Of a DNA stretch of 19,280 nucleotides, positions 1-6,765 are shown piece after piece. Both the position numbers and the translations under genes were made by a program. The stretch lies in contig CAMAYM010000048.1 of NCBI GenBank assembly GCA_945862495.1, positions 1-19,280 of the forward strand, given 5' to 3'. The notes below the pieces were generated by a model. The model was not told the DNA's origin and did not search any database. It saw only the letters and a program-made list of their open reading frames with translations. Source of the DNA: Bordetella parapertussis (GTDB taxonomy: Bacteria; Pseudomonadota; Gammaproteobacteria; Burkholderiales; Burkholderiaceae_B). Position 1 is the stretch's first letter. Each line of letters starts with the position of its first letter.

Positions 1-57
1 CCTGACCGCAGCCATAGTGATTCCGGTAAAAACGAGTGTGATAAAGAAAAATTATCT

Positions 58-73
58 CACGCCCGCGGGCGTG
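58..73. promoter_or_regulatory. 16-bp perfect palindrome upstream of argH
   Basis: The sequence CACGCCCGCGGGCGTG reads the same on both strands without a mismatch. It is centred about 22 bases upstream of a consensus -10 box and covers the place where a -35 element would lie. Such placement is typical of an operator or activator site, but no regulator can be named and the site does not resemble an ArgR box. It could also be a chance GC-rich dyad. Confidence 0.4.
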
Positions 74-84
74 GCGCTGCGTTC

Positions 85-90
85 TATAAT
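85..90 (+). promoter_or_regulatory. Candidate -10 box of the argH promoter
   Basis: The hexamer TATAAT is a perfect sigma-70 -10 consensus. There is no recognisable -35 box at the right distance; that place holds the 16-bp GC palindrome. Transcription from this box would begin at about 96-98, almost at the ATG at position 100, so the argH message would be nearly leaderless. This fits the lack of a Shine-Dalgarno sequence before argH. Confidence 0.45.
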
Positions 91-1527
91 TTGAACATCA
101 TGAAAAATACTCAAAACCCCAATCAGAGCCAATTCGATAAGAAAGCCCAAGCGTGGTCCGCCCGCTTTTCGGAGCCCGTATCGGAGCTTGTCAAACGTTA
201 TACCGCCTCCGTTGACTTTGATAAGCGCCTCGCACGCTTTGATATTCAGGGCTCCCTCGCACATGCGCAGATGCTTGAAGCAGTTAAAGTGATTTCACCA
301 CAAGACCGAAGCGATATTGAGCGCGGAATGACCCAAATTCTCGAAGAAATCGATGCGGGTCGCTTTGAATGGCTATTAGACCTCGAGGATGTTCACCTCA
401 ATATTGAGAAGCGCTTGGTCGAGCTTGTTGGCGATGCCGGCAAGCGGCTTCATACAGGCCGCTCACGCAACGATCAAGTCGCCACCGATATCCGCTTATG
501 GTTACGGCATGAAATTGACGGACTGATCGTACTGCTTGAGCAATTGCGACAAGCCCTTGCGACGGTCGCACTTGAGCACGCCAGCACAATCTTGCCGGGC
601 TTTACGCACATGCAAGTCGCGCAACCTGTGACGTTCGGCCACCACTTACTTGCCTATGCTGAAATGTTTGGTCGAGATGCTGCGCGCCTTGCAGACTGTC
701 GTAGGCGCGTCAACATTTTGCCACTGGGTGCTGCGGCGCTAGCCGGTACAAGTTTTCCCATTGATCGCCCCATGGTCGCCAAGTTGCTTTCTTTTGATGA
801 CGTTTGTCAAAATTCGCTTGACGCCGTATCTGATCGAGATTTTGCCATTGAGTTTTGTAGCGCATGTGCATTAATCATGACACACATCTCCCGATTCTCT
901 GAGGAGATCGTGATTTGGATGAGCCCGCGTATCGGTTTTATTGATCTTGCCGATCGGTTTTGTACCGGTAGCTCGATCATGCCTCAAAAGAAAAACCCAG
1001 ACGTACCTGAGCTCGCGCGTGGCAAGACCGGTCGTGTCAATGGTCACTTAGTGGCGCTGCTGACACTCATGAAAGGTCAGCCTCTTGCCTACAACAAAGA
1101 CAATCAAGAAGACAAAGAAGGTCTATTTGATACCGCCGATACCGTTCGCGATACGCTGACAATTTTTGTCGATCTCGTGGCGGGAATTAAGGTAAAAGCG
1201 GATGCAATGCGCGCAGCAGCTTTGCAGGGTTTTGCGACGGCAACCGATCTGGCTGATTATTTGGTGAAACGTGGCGTACCCTTTAGAGATGCGCACGAAG
1301 CAGTCGCGCATGCTGTGCGTGAATGCGAGAAAAAAGGCTGTGATTTGGCGGACCTTAGTGTCAGTGATTTACAGAAATTTCATGCATCTGTCGGAGATGA
1401 TGTACACACCGTACTCACACTCGAAGGCTCAGTCGCTGCACGCAATCACGTTGGTGGCACCGCGCCTGAACGGGTGCGTCAAGCCGCTCTGAAAATCATC
1501 GATTCAGCAATCAAAAACAGCGATTGA
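91..1527 (+). CDS. argH: Argininosuccinate lyase
   Basis: ArgH splits argininosuccinate into arginine and fumarate, the last step of arginine biosynthesis, as a cytosolic homotetramer of the fumarase/aspartase superfamily. The family signature GSSIMPQKKNPD is at residues 293-304 (counted from the first codon). The stretch LHTGRSRNDQVATD and the motif TGFTHMQVAQP-like segment (here PGFTHMQVAQP) are also clear, and the length (475-478 aa) is normal. The first codon at 91 is TTG; an ATG follows at 100 and is equally likely (475 aa). Neither has a clear Shine-Dalgarno sequence, and the frame is open upstream to the window edge, but homology begins near NQSQFDKKAQAWSARFSEP, so the start is placed here. 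The 3' end overlaps the convergent rlmD by 24 bases. Confidence 0.96.
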   Translation: MNIMKNTQNPNQSQFDKKAQAWSARFSEPVSELVKRYTASVDFDKRLARFDIQGSLAHAQMLEAVKVISPQDRSDIERGMTQILEEIDAGRFEWLLDLEDVHLNIEKRLVELVGDAGKRLHTGRSRNDQVATDIRLWLRHEIDGLIVLLEQLRQALATVALEHASTILPGFTHMQVAQPVTFGHHLLAYAEMFGRDAARLADCRRRVNILPLGAAALAGTSFPIDRPMVAKLLSFDDVCQNSLDAVSDRDFAIEFCSACALIMTHISRFSEEIVIWMSPRIGFIDLADRFCTGSSIMPQKKNPDVPELARGKTGRVNGHLVALLTLMKGQPLAYNKDNQEDKEGLFDTADTVRDTLTIFVDLVAGIKVKADAMRAAALQGFATATDLADYLVKRGVPFRDAHEAVAHAVRECEKKGCDLADLSVSDLQKFHASVGDDVHTVLTLEGSVAARNHVGGTAPERVRQAALKIIDSAIKNSD

Positions 1528-2814
1528 TTCGACATGCCCGGTGTGGGGAAACATATTCACTACACCGGCCGCAGTTAATTTATAAGCGTTTTTTTGTAAG
1601 AGTATTTCCGTATCGCGCGCCAAAGTGGCCGGATTACAAGAAACATAAACAATACGTTTAGGCCTAAAGGACGCAGGCAAGTTAATCAGTGCTTGAGCAA
1701 GCGCCATAGCGCCTTCACGCGGAGGATCAATCAGCATCCGGTCAAAACGACCAAGCTCAGCAAACCACTCAGCCGTCACTTCGAACAAATTTAAAGTTTG
1801 AAACGTAGCGTGTTCAATACCCGCCCGCACAGCGGCAGCCTTGGCACGTGTCGTGAGCGTATCACTTCCCTCAACGCCCATCACCTCGCGACAGCGCGTA
1901 GCCAAAGGAAGGGTAAAGTTACCGAGTCCACAAAACATATCTACAATTCGATCATCTGGTTGTGGATCTAGTAATGTCAACGCTCTAGAGACTAATGCAC
2001 GATTGATCTGATGATTGACTTGAGTAAAGTCAGTCGGTTTGAAGGGCATTTTTAAACCGAACTCAGGCAACGTGTAGTAAAGACTATCCTCTTGGGAGGA
2101 CTCAAGAAGCACAACGGTCTCAGGGCCGCTTGGCTGCAACCACCATTGCACACCATATTCTTGGGCAAATTGTCTTAACGACAACACGTCAGTTGCCGTT
2201 AGCGGCAGAAGATGCCGCAGCACCAGGGCGATCACACCCTCCCCGATGGCCACTTCAATCTGCGGGAAACGATCAGGTGCCGACAAACCCATGATGAGCT
2301 TTCGTAACGGCATAAAGAGTGCGGCAATTTGGGGGGGTAAAACATGACAGGTTTTAATGTCAGCAACGAAACTACTCTTGCGCTCATAAAAACCTACTAA
2401 CACCGTTCCTTTTTTTGCAACCCATTTAACAGACAGTCTGGCACGATAACGATAACCCCAGTAAGGGCCGTGCAATGGAGGCAGCACGCGCTCTGGTCGA
2501 GTCTTACCGATGTGAACCAAAGCATCTTCGAGAGCGCGCTGCTTAATAGCGATCTGAGCACTTGGCTCAAGATGTTGCATCACACACCCACCGCACACAC
2601 CAAAATGTTCGCAGCGCGGCGTGACGCGTGAAGAAGACTCACGCTGAATATGCTGAACCCGACCGACATCATAGGAAGGCTTGCGACGAAAGGTATTGAC
2701 TGTGACGTGCTCCGACGGCAATGCACCTTCAATAAACACCACTTTGCCATCGCGTCGGGAAACACCACGTGCCTCTAGGTCAAGAGACTCAACCTGCAAT
2801 ACATCATCAAACAT
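1504..2814 (-). CDS. rlmD: 23S rRNA (uracil(1939)-C(5))-methyltransferase RlmD
   Basis: RlmD (formerly RumA) methylates C5 of a uracil in 23S rRNA using S-adenosylmethionine. An N-terminal TRAM-type domain (about 1-60) is followed by the [4Fe-4S] cysteines C68, C74, C77 (in CEHFGVCGGC) and C156. The C-terminal Rossmann methyltransferase shows FTQVN (263-267), MFCGLGNF (293-300), DPPREGA (363-369), the catalytic cysteine C393 in SCNPATLARD, and the general-base Glu in HVES (429). The frame is open 12 codons further upstream, but ATG at 2814 is preferred: it lies 2 bases after the stop of the upstream exonuclease gene and begins at the usual point. The protein is then 436 aa, close to the E. 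coli enzyme. The end overlaps argH on the other strand. Confidence 0.95.
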   Translation of the reverse strand: MFDDVLQVESLDLEARGVSRRDGKVVFIEGALPSEHVTVNTFRRKPSYDVGRVQHIQRESSSRVTPRCEHFGVCGGCVMQHLEPSAQIAIKQRALEDALVHIGKTRPERVLPPLHGPYWGYRYRARLSVKWVAKKGTVLVGFYERKSSFVADIKTCHVLPPQIAALFMPLRKLIMGLSAPDRFPQIEVAIGEGVIALVLRHLLPLTATDVLSLRQFAQEYGVQWWLQPSGPETVVLLESSQEDSLYYTLPEFGLKMPFKPTDFTQVNHQINRALVSRALTLLDPQPDDRIVDMFCGLGNFTLPLATRCREVMGVEGSDTLTTRAKAAAVRAGIEHATFQTLNLFEVTAEWFAELGRFDRMLIDPPREGAMALAQALINLPASFRPKRIVYVSCNPATLARDTEILLQKNAYKLTAAGVVNMFPHTGHVESIAVFDC

Positions 2815-2816
2815 TC

Positions 2817-3593
2817 TTATTGATTCCAGGCGTCTAAGTACTGCTTCCAATGTGGTTCTGTACTTTGCTCAAGCGTGTGGCGAACGAGCGCAATTTCTGC
2901 ATCATAGGCGGCCGTATCGAGCTCGCCTCGTAACAGTCTAAAACGACAATAGACTAGCCAAGTATTAACGACATCCGTTTCGCAATATGCCCTGACTTCG
3001 TGTGCACGACCTTGGGACCAGGATTCCCAAACATGGCTGCCATCCATGCCGAGTTTGCCAGGAAAGCCGCAAAGTTTTGCGAGTTCATCCAGCGGCGCAT
3101 TGCCACGACCGTTGTACTTGGCCAAAACATCCATCAAGTCAATGTGACGATTGTGATAGCGACTGAGATAGTTGTTATAGCGAAATTCACGATCATCATC
3201 GCCCGTATCCCAATATCTCGGCGCGACGACACCGTGAATCATGCTTCGATAATGCAACACAGGCAAATCAAATCCGTTGCCGTTCCAACTAATTAATTTT
3301 GGCGTATAACGTTCGATTGTTTTAAAAAATCCTGATAGTAAGACCTGCTCAGGATCATCGGCAGCACCTAGGCATCGCACCCGGAATCCCTGCTCATCAC
3401 GAAACACGCACCCTACGACCGCTACACGTTGCAAGTGCAATGGAAGGAAATCGCTGCCAGTGAGCTCTTTACGTGCAGCGAATGCTTTTTGTGCAACGTC
3501 CTGATCTGAAATCTCAGCCCCCCAGCCGTGAAGACGACGTAAGCCGTCTACATCTGGGATGGTTTCAAGATCAAAAACAAGTGTGGGGGTCAT
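2817..3593 (-). CDS. Predicted 3'-5' exonuclease, PolB-like (DNA_pol_B_exo2 type)
   Basis: This is a 258-aa stand-alone DEDD-type exonuclease, resembling the proofreading domain of family-B DNA polymerases. Motif I is FDLETIPD with D8 and E10, motif II is SWNGNGFDLPVL (N104, D109), HIDLMD (150-155) adds acidic residues, and motif III is YCETDVVNT (Y203, D207). These give the four acidic metal ligands expected of an active enzyme. Its biological substrate is not known to me. The gene starts 9 bases after the nlpD stop, has no strong Shine-Dalgarno sequence, and is followed 2 bases later by rlmD, so it is probably translated as part of the surE-to-rlmD transcript. In many relatives this position after nlpD is taken by rpoS. 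Confidence 0.88.
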   Translation of the reverse strand: MTPTLVFDLETIPDVDGLRRLHGWGAEISDQDVAQKAFAARKELTGSDFLPLHLQRVAVVGCVFRDEQGFRVRCLGAADDPEQVLLSGFFKTIERYTPKLISWNGNGFDLPVLHYRSMIHGVVAPRYWDTGDDDREFRYNNYLSRYHNRHIDLMDVLAKYNGRGNAPLDELAKLCGFPGKLGMDGSHVWESWSQGRAHEVRAYCETDVVNTWLVYCRFRLLRGELDTAAYDAEIALVRHTLEQSTEPHWKQYLDAWNQ

Positions 3594-3602
3594 ACGCTAA
3601 TA

Positions 3603-4349
3603 CTATCGCGCAGGTAAATACTGCATGGGATCCACAGGCGTACCGCGGCGACGAACCTCAAAGTGTAGGCGGACCGAAGTCGTATCAGACTGCCCCATTT
3701 CAGCAATTTTTGTACCGCGTTTGATTAGCTGACCTTCTTTGACTAACAGCGATTTATTGTGTGCGTAAGCCGTGATAAATCCATCACTATGCTCGACAAT
3801 CACAAGGTTGCCTAAACCTCTCGGTCCATCACCTGAAAAAATGACCTTGCCATCGGCCGCAACTTCGATAGGGTCACCTGCGGTACCAGCAATGTCAATG
3901 CCTTTGGTCGTGGGGGTAAATCCCTGAATAATTTTGCCCTTTGCCGGCCAACCCCAATTGATTAAACCTGCATCCGAGGCGCGCGCACTGCTAGACTCTG
4001 TTGTGACGTTCGTTTGCGCAGGCTGCGAAGTTTGTCCTGTCTGACTGTTTGTGCGGGCGACCGGAGGTGGCGTTTGAGCGTCTGAAAGTCGTAATGTCTG
4101 ACCAACAATTAATAAATTAGGATTGGCGATTTTATTGATGCGTGCAATGGTGCTTTCAGAAACGCCAGTTGCCCGCGAGATTTTATTTAATGTATCTCCG
4201 GGCTTGACGACGTAGGTCGCTGCGCTTGGAGCGGCAGTGGATAAATTAGACACGGGCGCAAGCGAACCCGAGGTACACCCTGTCAACACAAGCACCACGG
4301 CAAATAAAACTGTGGTAGTTAAAGTTCTAAACTGAGTATTTGATTTCAC
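3603..4349 (-). CDS. nlpD: NlpD-type lipoprotein, LysM plus degenerate LytM (M23) domain
   Basis: NlpD is an envelope lipoprotein that activates the amidase AmiC to split septal peptidoglycan. A hydrophobic signal segment ends in the lipobox LTGC, with the lipidated Cys at residue 25. A LysM domain follows (about 45-88: YVVKPGDTLNKI ... LLIVGQTLRL), then a Thr/Ser/Gln/Pro-rich linker (93-130) and a LytM/M23 domain (133-248). The zinc motif is degenerate: TTKGID replaces the His-containing HxxxD motif and AHN replaces HxH, as in E. coli NlpD, so a regulator rather than a hydrolase is expected. I chose the GTG at 4349 because GAGG lies 5 bases upstream and it gives a compact signal peptide. A GTG at 4397 in the same frame (264 aa) is the alternative. 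Confidence 0.93.
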   Translation of the reverse strand: MKSNTQFRTLTTTVLFAVVLVLTGCTSGSLAPVSNLSTAAPSAATYVVKPGDTLNKISRATGVSESTIARINKIANPNLLIVGQTLRLSDAQTPPPVARTNSQTGQTSQPAQTNVTTESSSARASDAGLINWGWPAKGKIIQGFTPTTKGIDIAGTAGDPIEVAADGKVIFSGDGPRGLGNLVIVEHSDGFITAYAHNKSLLVKEGQLIKRGTKIAEMGQSDTTSVRLHFEVRRRGTPVDPMQYLPAR

Positions 4350-4414
4350 ACTTGCCTCGTTTTGATCTGTGATGTTTGTTTGAGTTAACCCACTCACACC
4401 ATTTTCCTGCCAAT

Positions 4415-5158
4415 TTATGGTTGCAATCCTGACTTGAGGGGGACAAAACGAACTTCCTCAAGCTCCTGCCTAGACCAGCCTGTTTCGCTGGTACGTTGTA
4501 AGCGTATAAGTTTTTGTGCCCCCCCCCCCTCCGGGGCAATCAATATCCCACCCACCTTCAGTTGCAACATAAGTGCCTGTGGGATTTTAAGACCTGCAGC
4601 TGCCACGACAATTGCATCAAAGGGGGCTGCGCTGGACAAACCAGCCATACCGTCACCATAGCTCAACCTGATCTTTGTTAAGTGTAGCGAACGCAAAAGA
4701 TCTTTTGCCATATCGTACAACGAGCGAATACGCTCAATCGAGTAGACTTGAGGAAAAACGTAGGACATTACGGCTGCTTGGTAACCACAACCTGTACCCA
4801 CCTCAAGTACACGTGTTGGCAACTCAGTTTCGCAGACGGCAGAAATCATTCTTGCAACCACCCATGGCTGGGAAATCGTCTGACCGTGGCCGATGGGCAG
4901 TGCCGCATCATCATAAGCGCGGCTCGCAAGCGCCTCATCAACAAATGAATGACGAGGCACAATTTGCATTGCACTTAGTACGCGCTCGTCGGTAATCCCT
5001 TGAGTGTGCAAACGTTCAACCATGGCGGCGCGTAAACGCTCAGAATTAAGACCTAAGTTTTCATTTGCGCGAAGCGACGGAATGGTAGCTTCATTGCTAT
5101 TAGATAAACGCGAAATAGAAATTTTTGTATTGCTGTTCGTCGCCGTAATGCCTTGCAA
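4415..5158 (-). CDS. pcm: Protein-L-isoaspartate O-methyltransferase
   Basis: Pcm methylates L-isoaspartyl residues in aged proteins to start their repair. The core shows PRHSFVDEAL, the substrate loop GQTISQP (92-98), the SAM-binding motif LEVGTGCGYQ (118-127), and the C-terminal VRFVPL. Two starts are possible. The ATG at 5227 (270 aa) overlaps the surE stop by 13 bases and lacks a Shine-Dalgarno sequence. The TTG at 5158 (247 aa) has a perfect AGGAGG 7 bases upstream and is preferred here. Conservation begins only near GLNSERL, so the N-terminus cannot decide. An 11-base G run encodes GGG at residues 211-213; loss or gain of one base would change everything after it. Confidence 0.93.
   Translation of the reverse strand: MQGITATNSNTKISISRLSNSNEATIPSLRANENLGLNSERLRAAMVERLHTQGITDERVLSAMQIVPRHSFVDEALASRAYDDAALPIGHGQTISQPWVVARMISAVCETELPTRVLEVGTGCGYQAAVMSYVFPQVYSIERIRSLYDMAKDLLRSLHLTKIRLSYGDGMAGLSSAAPFDAIVVAAAGLKIPQALMLQLKVGGILIAPEGGGAQKLIRLQRTSETGWSRQELEEVRFVPLKSGLQP
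4519..4529. repeat. Homopolymeric C11/G11 tract inside pcm
   Basis: Eleven consecutive C on the plus strand read as G on the pcm coding strand (GAG GGG GGG GGG GCA). This is by far the longest homopolymer in the window. In the given sequence the tract leaves pcm in frame. Reading the other frames by hand, G10 would continue to a stop at 4327-4329, inside nlpD, and G12 would stop at 4470-4472. Tracts of this length are known to slip during replication, and poly-G/C tracts drive phase variation in Bordetella. Whether this one does is not shown by the sequence, and such runs are also prone to sequencing error. Confidence 0.9.
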
Positions 5159-5159
5159 C

Positions 5160-5196
5160 CCTCGGCCTCCTAAAGACTTGAAGTCTTTGGCCGAGG
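5160..5196 (-). promoter_or_regulatory. Bulged hairpin enclosing the pcm ribosome-binding site
   Basis: On the plus strand CCTCGGCC (5160-5167) pairs with GGCCGAGG (5189-5196), and AAAGACTT (5172-5179) pairs with AAGTCTTT (5181-5188), leaving a 4-base bulge (5168-5171) and a single central base. In the pcm transcript the bulge and the adjoining stem bases spell AGGAGG (5171 down to 5166), placed 7 bases before the in-frame TTG at 5158. A structure of 16 pairs around a consensus Shine-Dalgarno sequence could limit or time Pcm translation. There is no U-run after it, so it is not a factor-independent terminator. Confidence 0.6.
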
Positions 5197-5214
5197 CGAG
5201 CACCTGAGGAGGCT

Positions 5215-5970
5215 TTAGCCAGTGCATAAAGGCTTAACCCACGAAGCAACTTCTGACAATTGATTGTGTTGCGTTAAGTCAAGACGCAAAGGCGTCACAG
5301 AAACATACCCATTGTTGATGGCATCAAAATCTGTTCCTTCAGTTGCGTCATTCGCCGCACCAGCAGGACCAATCCAATATACCGTCTCGCCATAGGGTGT
5401 GCTAGATCGCACAACGGGCTGAGAAGGATGCCGTTTGCCCAAGCGCGTCGCCAATACGCCCTTGTTTTGATCAAGCGGACAATCTGGAAAATTGATATTC
5501 AGTAAGGACGCGCCAGCAAGAGGCTGTTTGAGCTGCTGTTCAACTATTTTTCTTGCTAATTTTGCTGCAGCGTCAAGATTTGACCAGCCCTTTGCAACGA
5601 GTGAAAAAGCGATGGAAGGAATACCGAATAAATAACCTTCAGCCGCGGCTGCCACGGTTCCGGAGTAAAGCGTGTCGTCACCCATGTTTGCGCCGTTGTT
5701 AATGCCAGAAACAACCAAATCGGGACGACGATCAAGCAAACCCGTCAGCGCCACATGTACGCAATCTGAGGGTGTACCGTTTACATAGGTAAAGCCGTTT
5801 GGCGCCTGACGAACGGCAAGAGGTCGGCTCAGCGTTAAGGAGTTGGATGCGCCACTGTGATTGACCTCGGGCGCAACAACAGTGATATCTGCTAAATCAC
5901 GCAACACAGACACTAGGGCCTCTAGCCCGGGTGCATTGTAACCGTCGTCGTTGGAGACCAAAATATGCAT
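5215..5970 (-). CDS. surE: 5'/3'-nucleotidase SurE
   Basis: SurE is a metal-dependent phosphatase of 5'- and 3'-nucleoside monophosphates, with exopolyphosphatase activity in some species. At 251 aa it has the usual length. The metal site is in SNDDG (D8, D9), with S39 in NHSGASNS and the loop SGINNGANMGDDTLYSGT (88-105). The motif GTPSDCV (65-71) is also typical. The ATG start gives the canonical MHILVSNDDG N-terminus, although no good Shine-Dalgarno sequence precedes it. It is the first gene of the surE-pcm-nlpD-exonuclease-rlmD series and is divergent from plsY, sharing a 140-base upstream region. Confidence 0.96.
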   Translation of the reverse strand: MHILVSNDDGYNAPGLEALVSVLRDLADITVVAPEVNHSGASNSLTLSRPLAVRQAPNGFTYVNGTPSDCVHVALTGLLDRRPDLVVSGINNGANMGDDTLYSGTVAAAAEGYLFGIPSIAFSLVAKGWSNLDAAAKLARKIVEQQLKQPLAGASLLNINFPDCPLDQNKGVLATRLGKRHPSQPVVRSSTPYGETVYWIGPAGAANDATEGTDFDAINNGYVSVTPLRLDLTQHNQLSEVASWVKPLCTG

Positions 5971-6110
5971 AAATAAGGACTAAATTAACTTTCAGTTTGA
6001 ATGGCCACCATTGTACCTGCAGAGCGCTTAATGGTGAGGCTGACAAAACGATAATGAAGCCTTCACGTTAGAATAACTGATAGGCTTAATGGCTAAACAG
6101 GTACAGATTG
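5971..6110. promoter_or_regulatory. Divergent intergenic region between surE and plsY
   Basis: These 140 bases must hold the promoters of two divergent units. I see only weak candidates: a TACAAT-type -10 box on the minus strand (plus-strand ATTGTA at 6010-6015) for surE, and no convincing -35/-10 pair for plsY. The inverted repeat AAGCCT (6058-6063) and AGGCTT (6082-6087) flanks the region just before plsY. Neither gene has a strong Shine-Dalgarno sequence. Confidence 0.4.
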
Positions 6111-6743
6111 ATGGACATTTCGCAAAACGCCCTCTCCGTTCTAGGCATATTACTGATTGCTTATGTTATTGGATCCATCTCTTTTGCCGTTGTTTTCAGC
6201 AAAGTGTTTGGTCTACAAGATCCGAGAACTTACGGCTCCGGCAATCCAGGCGCTACGAATGTGCTGCGATCAGGCAATAAACCTGCCGCTGCGTTGACCC
6301 TTATCTTTGATGCTGCAAAAGGCTGGTTTGCCGTTTGGTTTGCTGTGCGTCTTGGGCTCACGCCCGTCTTAATTGGCTGCGTGGCAATTGCTGTCTTTAT
6401 CGGACACCTTTATCCGATTTTCTTAAAGTTTAAAGGTGGTAAAGGCGTGGCAACGGCCTTTGGGATCATGCTTGCTGTGCAGCCGCTTTTAGCCTTAGCA
6501 GCTATGGCGACCTGGATCATCATTGCAGTATTTTTTAGGTTTTCATCGCTTGCCGCTTTAACTTGCGCTGTTTTTGCTCCGTTTTATTATTTCTTTGGAG
6601 GCATGCTGATTTGGCAGGCCCACTTACCCATAGGCATCGCACTGATTGTGATCGCATTCTTTTTATTGATTAGACACAAAGCAAATATTCATCGGCTTAT
6701 CCAAGGGACTGAACCAAGGATAGGTCAAAGCAAAAAATCTTGA
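6111..6743 (+). CDS. plsY: Acyl-phosphate:glycerol-3-phosphate acyltransferase PlsY
   Basis: PlsY moves an acyl group from acyl-phosphate to the sn-1 position of glycerol 3-phosphate, the first committed step of phospholipid synthesis in most bacteria. It is an inner-membrane protein; several hydrophobic segments cover most of the 210 residues. All three conserved cytoplasmic motifs are present: SGNPGATNVLR (43-53), GHLYP with KFKGGKGVATAFG (98-118), and HKANIHRLIQGTEP (189-202). The ATG at 6111 is chosen over the TTG codon just before it. The gene converges on tsaD, with 15 bases between the two stop codons. Confidence 0.96.
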   Translation: MDISQNALSVLGILLIAYVIGSISFAVVFSKVFGLQDPRTYGSGNPGATNVLRSGNKPAAALTLIFDAAKGWFAVWFAVRLGLTPVLIGCVAIAVFIGHLYPIFLKFKGGKGVATAFGIMLAVQPLLALAAMATWIIIAVFFRFSSLAALTCAVFAPFYYFFGGMLIWQAHLPIGIALIVIAFFLLIRHKANIHRLIQGTEPRIGQSKKS

Positions 6744-6765
6744 AGCCTGCGCGTCCCCTCAAGAT
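6731..6765 (-). terminator. Weak factor-independent terminator after tsaD
   Basis: ATCTTGA (6737-6743) and TCAAGAT (6759-6765) form a perfect 7-bp inverted repeat that includes both the plsY and the tsaD stop codons. Read in the tsaD direction, the hairpin is followed at once by six T (6736-6731). The stem is AT-rich with a 15-base loop, so it would be weak. Confidence 0.4.

Noticed and set aside
1..15. ATG on the minus strand at position 15 that might start a gene divergent from argH
   Set aside because: Only five codons lie inside the window and no good Shine-Dalgarno sequence precedes it, so it cannot be supported.
2..94. Open frame on the plus strand running from the left edge into the argH start
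   Set aside because: Only about 30 codons; no recognisable family. It could be the tail of a gene outside the window, but short open frames occur by chance and the palindrome and -10 box lie in it.
157..163. Degenerate signature (APGWKLR) in the first ABC domain, residues 157-163 of the protein at 7801-9405, as a sign of a damaged ATPase
   Set aside because: This variant is normal for YbiT-type ABC-F proteins; Walker A, Walker B and the second domain are intact. The start and end given here are residue numbers.
1538..1568. Inverted repeat CCGGTGT/ACACCGG just after argH as a terminator
   Set aside because: It lies inside the rlmD coding sequence, has a long loop, and the nearest T-run is about 20 bases away.
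3603..4349. Missing zinc-binding His in the NlpD LytM domain as a mutation
   Set aside because: The degenerate motif is characteristic of NlpD/EnvC-type amidase activators, so it is expected.
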